In this document: positions 41,557-46,089 of the stretch, in pieces
How positions within the stretch are numbered: position 1 is the first letter of the stretch
Layout of the letters: each line of letters starts with the position of its first letter
DNA from: Gluconacetobacter entanii
GTDB taxonomy: Bacteria > Pseudomonadota > Alphaproteobacteria > Acetobacterales > Acetobacteraceae
Direction of reading: 5' to 3'
Assembly: GCF_003206495.1 (NCBI RefSeq)
Contig: NZ_NKUF01000025.1
Coordinates: 1-46,089 of the forward strand
Length of the DNA: 46,089 bases
The notes under the pieces: generated by a model
Seen by the model: only the letters and a program-made list of their open reading frames with translations
Database searches by the model: none
What the model was told of the DNA's origin: nothing
Position numbers and translations under genes: made by a program

Positions 41557-42195
41557 ATGGCGCGCTGTCGTATCCGCCCCCGTTTCCACCGGGGCACATT
41601 CCGCCACACGTCGCGCACCGCGCTGTCGGGGGCGCTGGTGCTGGGCCTGTCCGCGGCCCTTCCCGCCCTTGTCCCCGCCCCCGTGGCCCATGCCGCCAGC
41701 GTCGGCATCCCCGGCCTTGGCGATTACGCGCGCTTCGGGGTCACCGTCACCGGCAATGGCGCGTATGGCCGCTGCACGGTGCAGGTCTCCTTTGACGCCG
41801 GGCGCTTCGCCTCAAGCGCGAATGAACTCGACAGCATGGGCATCCTCGACAACGTGGACACGCCCCTGCTGCGCCGGCGGACCAATTTCTACATGCGCGC
41901 CACGGCGGAGGAGATCGCCCCCGTCGTGGTGGACCATGCCTTCCAGCGCTTTGGCCACCGTGAGCAGTGCAATTTCGAATTCCTCTCGCGCGAGGGATGG
42001 TCGTATGGTGGGGACACGGGCAAGCCGTTCATGAAATTCACCATCACCGCGCGCACCGCGACCCAGGTGGACTGGTACAAGGCCAGCTTCGACGAACTGC
42101 ACGAAGTGGCGGGCGGGTTCTGGGAGGACGCGGCCTTCGCCGGCCCGGCACAGCCCGAGGAACCCGGCCCGGCAGCCTATGGCCGCCGGTACTGA
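41557..42195 (+). CDS. Secreted hypothetical protein
   Basis: The 212-residue product has a long signal peptide ending PVAHAAS, preceded by an Arg/His-rich leader, then a beta-type domain (GVTVTGNGAYGRCTVQVSFD) with two Cys. ATG 41557 follows GTG 41554; both are possible. Located 62 bases before bluB but of unknown function. Confidence 0.6.
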   Translation: MARCRIRPRFHRGTFRHTSRTALSGALVLGLSAALPALVPAPVAHAASVGIPGLGDYARFGVTVTGNGAYGRCTVQVSFDAGRFASSANELDSMGILDNVDTPLLRRRTNFYMRATAEEIAPVVVDHAFQRFGHREQCNFEFLSREGWSYGGDTGKPFMKFTITARTATQVDWYKASFDELHEVAGGFWEDAAFAGPAQPEEPGPAAYGRRY

Positions 42196-42257
42196 ACGCG
42201 ACGCCTGCGCGCGATCCATGGCGGCCCCGCCCGCACCCGCCACACGAAGGAACAGTC

Positions 42258-42896
42258 ATGACCCAGCCCGGATTTTCCGGCACGTTTACCAAGGAATTCG
42301 AAACCCTGCTGCGCTGGCGGCGCGACGTGCGCCATTTCCGGCGCGATCCCGTCCCCGCCCCGGTGCTTGACGGGCTGCTGGCGACGGCGTGCCTTGCGCC
42401 GTCGGTAGGGCTGAGCGAACCGTGGCGCTTCGTCCGGGTAGACGACCCCGCGCGCAGGCATGCCGTGCGGGAGGATTTCGCGCGCTGCAATGCCGAAGCC
42501 CTCGCCGCGCGCGACGGGTCCGACGCGGGCGATTACGCGCGGCTGAAACTTGCCGGCCTGGACGATGCGCCGCACCATGTCGCGGTGTTTTCCGACAACG
42601 ACCCGGCGCAGGGGCGTGGCCTGGGCCGGGGCACCATGCCGCAGACCACCACATGGTCCACGGTCATGGCCATCCACACCTTCTGGCTGGCGGCGACAGC
42701 GGCGGGGGTGGGGGTGGGCTGGGTCTCCATCATCGACCCCGCGCATGTCGCCGGCATGCTGGACGTGGATCCGGGATGGGAACTGGTGGCGTACCTGTGT
42801 GTCGGATATCCGCAGGACCCTTCCGACACGCCGGAACTGCAACGGCGTGGCTGGGAACGGCGCGATCCCGCGCGCCAGCAATGGATCGCACGCTGA
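42258..42896 (+). CDS. bluB: 5,6-dimethylbenzimidazole synthase BluB
   Basis: The 212-residue flavoenzyme cannibalises reduced FMN with O2 to make the lower ligand of vitamin B12. It has the nitroreductase-like fold with LRWRRDVRHFRRDPVPAPVL, LAPSVGLSEPWRFVRV, the TMPQTTTWSTVMAIHTFWLA segment and VGWVSIIDP, all typical of BluB. GAAGGAACAGTC precedes ATG 42258. No other cobalamin gene and no B12 riboswitch is in the window. Confidence 0.9.
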   Translation: MTQPGFSGTFTKEFETLLRWRRDVRHFRRDPVPAPVLDGLLATACLAPSVGLSEPWRFVRVDDPARRHAVREDFARCNAEALAARDGSDAGDYARLKLAGLDDAPHHVAVFSDNDPAQGRGLGRGTMPQTTTWSTVMAIHTFWLAATAAGVGVGWVSIIDPAHVAGMLDVDPGWELVAYLCVGYPQDPSDTPELQRRGWERRDPARQQWIAR

Positions 42897-43324
42897 CGCC
42901 CCGCCGCCACCACGCCGGATGGGGCGGGATCGTGCTGGCCGTGCTGCTGGGCTGTGCCGGTGCGGGGCATGACGCCCGGGCGCAGGCGTGGGGCAATGCG
43001 GGATGGCCCGGCGCGCTGTCATCGCCCATGGCGGGCATCATGCACCAGCAGGCCGCCAGCAGCGCGCAGGCATGGCAGGGCACCATGGCCCACATGCGCG
43101 CGCAGCACGACAGCGCCCGCGCCGCATGGTCCGCCGATGCCCGCGCGGGTGCCGCCGCGCGGCAGGACATGAACCGCCCCACCCCCGGCCGCGACGCGCC
43201 CGACAATACCGACAGGCCCGCCATCGCATCAGATGTCCCCGGCGATGATCCCTATGCCCGCGACTGGTCGCGTTTCGAGCGCGAGGAAGCCCGCCTGCGC
43301 CAGCAGATGCGCAACATCCCCTGA
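42881..43324 (+). CDS. Secreted hypothetical protein overlapping bluB
   Basis: The 147-residue product has a signal peptide (GWGGIVLAVLLGCAGAG, then DARAQA) and an Ala/Arg/Gln/Met-rich mature part with an acidic C-terminal helix (FEREEARLRQQMRNIP). It overlaps the 3' end of bluB by 16 bases in another frame, implying translational coupling or at least a compact operon. No family was recognised. Confidence 0.6.
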   Translation: MDRTLTPRRHHAGWGGIVLAVLLGCAGAGHDARAQAWGNAGWPGALSSPMAGIMHQQAASSAQAWQGTMAHMRAQHDSARAAWSADARAGAAARQDMNRPTPGRDAPDNTDRPAIASDVPGDDPYARDWSRFEREEARLRQQMRNIP

Positions 43325-43438
43325 CGTCGCGCGCATGCCCGGCGGCAGGCCATCGCATCTGCGCCGAAGGTATGATAGGGTTGCATTAACATTCCCGGCC
43401 CCCTGCGCCGGTCCCGCCACAGTCCGGAGAATTCCTGC

Positions 43439-43906
43439 GTGTCGGCTGCCGTTCCGTCCTGCCACCCGTCTGCGGTGCCGCCGCCCGAACGGCCCGATGT
43501 CGCCGCGGTGTACGAGCATCGTCCAGCACTTGCGGCGCTGCGCCGCAGCGGGGCGATCGTGGATGCGCATGCGCTGGCCGCCGAATTCTGGGCCATCGAC
43601 TATGCCATCGGCTTCATGGGCCACAACGACCCGCAGATGGAGCGCGACCCCAGACGCCGCCCCGCGCATGAAGGCCCGTCGCACAGCAGGCTGGGCGCGA
43701 TCGAGCGTTACAAGTATATCCGCACCGCCATCGGCACGCGATGCGAACGCCTGCTGGTGCTGCTGATGGTGGAGGGACGCACCATGCCCGCCATCGCCGC
43801 GCATTTCGGCACGGAACAGACACATGTCGCCGGCGCGCTGGCGCTGCTGCTGGACATGCTGGTGGACCATTACGACGAAATGCCCGGCCCCCTGTGGAAG
43901 GGCTAG
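43439..43906 (+). CDS. Hypothetical protein with HTH-like C-terminal half
   Basis: The 155-residue product has no signal peptide. Residues about 110-145, GRTMPAIAAHFGTEQTHVAG and following LALLLDMLVD, look like an HTH that could bind DNA. The N-terminal half has EFWAIDYAIGFMGHNDPQ. The start is GTG 43439 after CCGGAGAA; an internal alternative cannot be excluded. The family is unknown to me; it could be of phage or mobile origin. Confidence 0.5.
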   Translation: MSAAVPSCHPSAVPPPERPDVAAVYEHRPALAALRRSGAIVDAHALAAEFWAIDYAIGFMGHNDPQMERDPRRRPAHEGPSHSRLGAIERYKYIRTAIGTRCERLLVLLMVEGRTMPAIAAHFGTEQTHVAGALALLLDMLVDHYDEMPGPLWKG

Positions 43907-43961
43907 GGACTGCCTGAAAAACATTCACTCCTTCACCAACCCGTTCGCAGGACACATGCTC

Positions 43962-44357
43962 ATGGACATCATCAGCGGAAGCTGCCTGTGTGGCGACGTG
44001 ACCTATGACATCACCGCCGCGCCACTGGATTTCGTGCTGTGCCATTGCGAACGGTGCCGCAAGACGACCGGTTCGTCCTTTGCCGCCAACCTGATCGTCC
44101 GTCCCGCCGACCTGCACTGGCGCACCGGCGCGGGACAGGTCCGGCGCTGGGACCTGCCCACCGCGCGCAGCTTCGCCACCGCGACCTGCGCCACCTGCCA
44201 CACACCCCTGCCCCATGCCACGCGCGACGGCGGGCGGATGATCGTACCGGCGGGCACGCTGGATACCGATCCGGGCCTGACGCCACGCCACCAGATCTTC
44301 ACCGCGTCCAAGGCGCGCTGGTGCATTGATGTGGAGGACATTCCCGCCACGTCATGA
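43962..44357 (+). CDS. GFA/CENP-V family zinc protein
   Basis: The 131-residue protein has the zinc/glutathione-dependent aldehyde-activating fold: Cys8 and Cys10 (CLCG), Cys27, Cys29 and Cys32 (CHCERC) and a CATC pair at 76-79. Some members handle S-hydroxymethylglutathione; most are uncharacterised. Start at ATG 43962 follows AGGACAC; ATG 43956 is also possible. Confidence 0.75.
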   Translation: MDIISGSCLCGDVTYDITAAPLDFVLCHCERCRKTTGSSFAANLIVRPADLHWRTGAGQVRRWDLPTARSFATATCATCHTPLPHATRDGGRMIVPAGTLDTDPGLTPRHQIFTASKARWCIDVEDIPATS

Positions 44358-44400
44358 CGCGCGCGTTCCCATTTCCCCCGATTGCAGCACGAGGTCCGTC

Positions 44401-45354
44401 ATGATCCCGCTCCCCACCGGCCATATCGCCGTCATCGGCAGCATCAATGTCGATTTCGTCTGCCGCGTGCACCGCTTCCCCCATGCGGGGGAGACGATGC
44501 ATGTCCGCAGCGCGACAACAGGACTGGGCGGCAAGGGCGCAAACCAGGCGGTCGCCCTGGCGCGTCTGGGAAGCGTGGTCGAACTGGCGGGACAGATGGG
44601 CGATGACCCGCTGGCGCAGGTTGCGCGCACCGCGATGACCGACGCGGGCGTGGGACTGCGTTTCGTGCACACCGAAACCGGGGGCGAAACGGGGCGCGCC
44701 TTCATCACCGTCAATGACGCGGGCGAAAACCAGATCCTGGTCCATGGCGGGGCGAACATGACGCTGCGCCCCGATGATGTCCCGGCACTGGCGCGTGTGT
44801 TCGACGGCGCGCGCGTGGTGATGATGCAGATGGAAATCCCGCCGGACATCGTCGTGCGCCTGTGTGACCAGGCACGGACGCAGGACATGACCATCATCGT
44901 CGATCCCGCGCCCGTCCCGCCCGACGGCCTGCCCGATGCGCTGTTCACGCTGGCCACCATCCTGACCCCGAACGAGACCGAAACGCAGGCCCTGACCGGT
45001 ATCCTGCCCACCGACGCCACCACCGCCCGCGCGGCCGCCGCCATCCTGCACCGGCGCTGGGTGGAATGCGCCATCATCAAGATGGGCGCGCGCGGCGTCT
45101 TCCATTCCCGCCGCGACGGGACGGACGGGTTCGTGCCCCCCTTCGCCGTAACGGCGGTGGACAGCGTGGCGGCGGGCGACTGTTTCGGCGCGGGACTGGC
45201 GCGCATGCTGGCCTGTGGCGCACCAATGGAGCAGGCCGTGCGCTATGCCGCCGCGTGCGGCGCACTGGCGACAACCCGCCCCGGCGCGGCAGACGCCGCC
45301 CCCACGGCGGAGGAGGTCGAAGCGTTGCTTGACCGTCAGGGACCGCGCCCCTGA
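44401..45354 (+). CDS. rbsK: Ribokinase (PfkB family)
   Basis: The 317-residue kinase phosphorylates D-ribose (or a related sugar) with ATP. It has the family's N-terminal VIGSINVDFVCRV, GGKGANQA at 43-50 and the C-terminal VDSVAAGDCFGAG with catalytic Asp260. The AAGD-CFGAG motif replaces the more usual TAAGDTFNG with a Cys. No ribose transporter is adjacent. The stop codon lies inside a family A repeat, and the last residues (RQGPRP) are probably repeat-derived. Confidence 0.85.
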   Translation: MIPLPTGHIAVIGSINVDFVCRVHRFPHAGETMHVRSATTGLGGKGANQAVALARLGSVVELAGQMGDDPLAQVARTAMTDAGVGLRFVHTETGGETGRAFITVNDAGENQILVHGGANMTLRPDDVPALARVFDGARVVMMQMEIPPDIVVRLCDQARTQDMTIIVDPAPVPPDGLPDALFTLATILTPNETETQALTGILPTDATTARAAAAILHRRWVECAIIKMGARGVFHSRRDGTDGFVPPFAVTAVDSVAAGDCFGAGLARMLACGAPMEQAVRYAAACGALATTRPGAADAAPTAEEVEALLDRQGPRP

Positions 45355-45545
45355 ACCCCGCCAGAGGTCGCGGGCCTCTGGACACCATGCGTTTTAATGG
45401 ATCAGGGTGCAGGGGGCGTGTGCCTGCCGGGGCCGGGGCAGGCCGCTATGTTCCATGCGCCGACGGCCCTGCACATTCAGGGGCCTTGCCCCCGAACCCC
45501 CACCAAAGGTCGCGGACCTTTGGAAACCATGACCTTTACACAGGT
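45342..45545 (+). repeat. Family A structured repeat overlapping the ribokinase 3' end
   Basis: Two divergent hairpins: arms CCAGAGGTC/GGCCTCTGG at 45361-45381 (one G-U-type pair) and CCAAAGGTC/GACCTTTGG at 45503-45523. Compared with A1, the internal bases of the stem are different on both sides, preserving pairing. A weak GCAGGGGGCGTGTGCCTGC takes the place of the GGGATCGCGATCCC palindrome. The stop TGA of ribokinase lies in the first part. Confidence 0.85.
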
Positions 45546-45672
45546 GCGGGGAACAAGGGGAGAGAATGCATTGGAAAAACGCGGGTTAGGCATGGGGTTT
45601 TAACATTATTACTGATTGCGAATTTTGATTATAGTTATTTAATAACTAGGCATTTAGGGAAGAAATATAACA

Positions 45673-45873
45673 ATGGCCACAGAAGTAGTACGAGATTCCA
45701 GCAACAGGGTTATTGGATATATCGACGACATGGGCGACCGTGTACTTGCAAAGGGCCAGAATGGCGTCGTTATCGGAAATTACGACAAGATCCTGAACCG
45801 GACACTGGATGCAAGTTCCAATATTGTTGGAAATGGCAACCTTCTCTCCGCGCTCATTTATAACCAACGCTAA
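45673..45873 (+). CDS. Small AT-rich hypothetical protein with tandem beta-type motifs
   Basis: The 66-residue protein begins MATEVVRDSSNRVIGYIDDM and repeats a VIG/VVIGNYDKI pattern (about four short strand-like units), similar in style to small 4-fold beta-flower proteins. GGGAAGAA lies about 10 bases before ATG 45673. Its GC content is clearly lower than that of neighbours, and the upstream 130 bases are also AT-rich, so it is likely to be horizontally acquired. Function unknown. Followed by a perfect hairpin at 45899. Confidence 0.6.
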   Translation: MATEVVRDSSNRVIGYIDDMGDRVLAKGQNGVVIGNYDKILNRTLDASSNIVGNGNLLSALIYNQR

Positions 45874-45898
45874 CCAGATCATTTTTCAGGCCCCGTTC

Positions 45899-45928
45899 AT
45901 GTCAGGATATTTACGGATATCCTGACAT
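45899..45928 (+). terminator. Perfect hairpin after the AT-rich small gene
   Basis: Arms ATGTCAGGATAT (45899-45910) and ATATCCTGACAT (45917-45928) around a 6-base loop TTACGG, starting 25 bases past the stop codon. There is no T-tract, so it could be a terminator with Rho help or a stabilising structure. Confidence 0.5.
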
Positions 45929-45951
45929 CCGGCCCACCGGGGCGGGATCAG

Positions 45952-45991
45952 GCCGCCCGGATGTTCCCTGCGCCCACGGCCTCGCACATTC
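45952..45991 (+). repeat. Truncated family A remnant
   Basis: The sequence GCCGCCCGGATG through CCTCGCACATTCAG matches the part of family A copies that precedes the GGGG-hairpin, but the following hairpin is absent and unrelated sequence begins at about 45992. The remnant may have been cut by an insertion. Confidence 0.6.
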
Positions 45992-46066
45992 AGATTCCAT
46001 GAGGAGTGGATAGCGAGCCGCGCCGTGTCAGAGTGTGCTTGCTGAAACTCTCTGGAGGGCAGAACC

Positions 46067-46089
46067 ATGCTCGAGGCATCTGATCATCC
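46067..46089 (+). CDS. Start of an unidentified frame, possibly a transposase
   Basis: ATG 46067 encodes MLEASDH, preceded by GGAGGG, and runs past the window end. It lies 75 bases inside the sequence that interrupts the family A remnant, as the first gene of an insertion sequence often does. Too short for a family call. Confidence 0.35.

Overview
The window is GC-rich alphaproteobacterial chromosome, most probably from an acetic acid bacterium of the Komagataeibacter/Gluconacetobacter group. The best evidence is a complete type II cellulose-synthase operon in the order bcsAB (fused), bcsX, bcsY, bcsC on the minus strand (35635 to 23550). It is an arrangement known from Komagataeibacter. A xylitol dehydrogenase nearly identical in its motifs to the Gluconobacter enzyme supports the same assignment. 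No rRNA, tRNA or CRISPR array was found.

Layout. 1-1210: the 5' end of an IS256-family element abuts a decapitated phosphoethanolamine-transferase-like gene. 1412-9303: a galactose/arabinose-type dehydrogenase, many small secreted or membrane proteins, a PepSY-associated membrane protein, DUF3309, and a PP2A-type metallophosphatase. 9435-14348: small lipoproteins, xylitol dehydrogenase, an MFS exporter and a CsbD-like protein. 14608-18423: the sulfate uptake operon sbp-cysT-cysW-cysA, translationally coupled by ATGA overlaps, with a good promoter and an inverted repeat at its start point. 18838-20691: an outer-membrane alginate-export-type porin broken by one in-frame TGA. 21629-23343: a NemR-like TetR regulator and a metallo-beta-lactamase-fold hydrolase. 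23550-35635: the bcs type II operon. 36483-38264: a divergent TetR regulator and a Crp/Fnr regulator. 38741-45354: an SGNH-like membrane protein, an aldose-1-epimerase-like protein, BluB (lower ligand of B12), a GFA/CENP-V protein and ribokinase. 45673 to the end: an AT-rich small gene and the start of what looks like another insertion.

The most notable features are signs of decay in surface-polymer genes and dense structured repeats. BcsC carries an in-frame TAA 99 codons before its natural end. The BcsB half of BcsAB has lost its membrane anchor by a deletion that also shifts the frame; the tail codons survive out of frame. The porin and the EptA-like gene are also broken. If real and not assembly errors, the second cellulose system of this strain is dead or altered. 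BcsC also carries a very long disordered Pro/Ala/Ser region, about 500 residues, built from tandem 69-71-residue units and a recurring DPASLEMR motif.

Two intergenic repeat families recur. Family A is about 136 bp with three hairpins. The paired arms differ between copies in compensating ways, so the folded form seems to be maintained. Copies usually lie just after a stop codon, and one supplies the stop codon of ribokinase. Family B is a shorter hairpin, a GCCGCC-T5 stem, also near gene ends. Both may act as terminators, mRNA stabilisers or mobile MITE/REP-like units.
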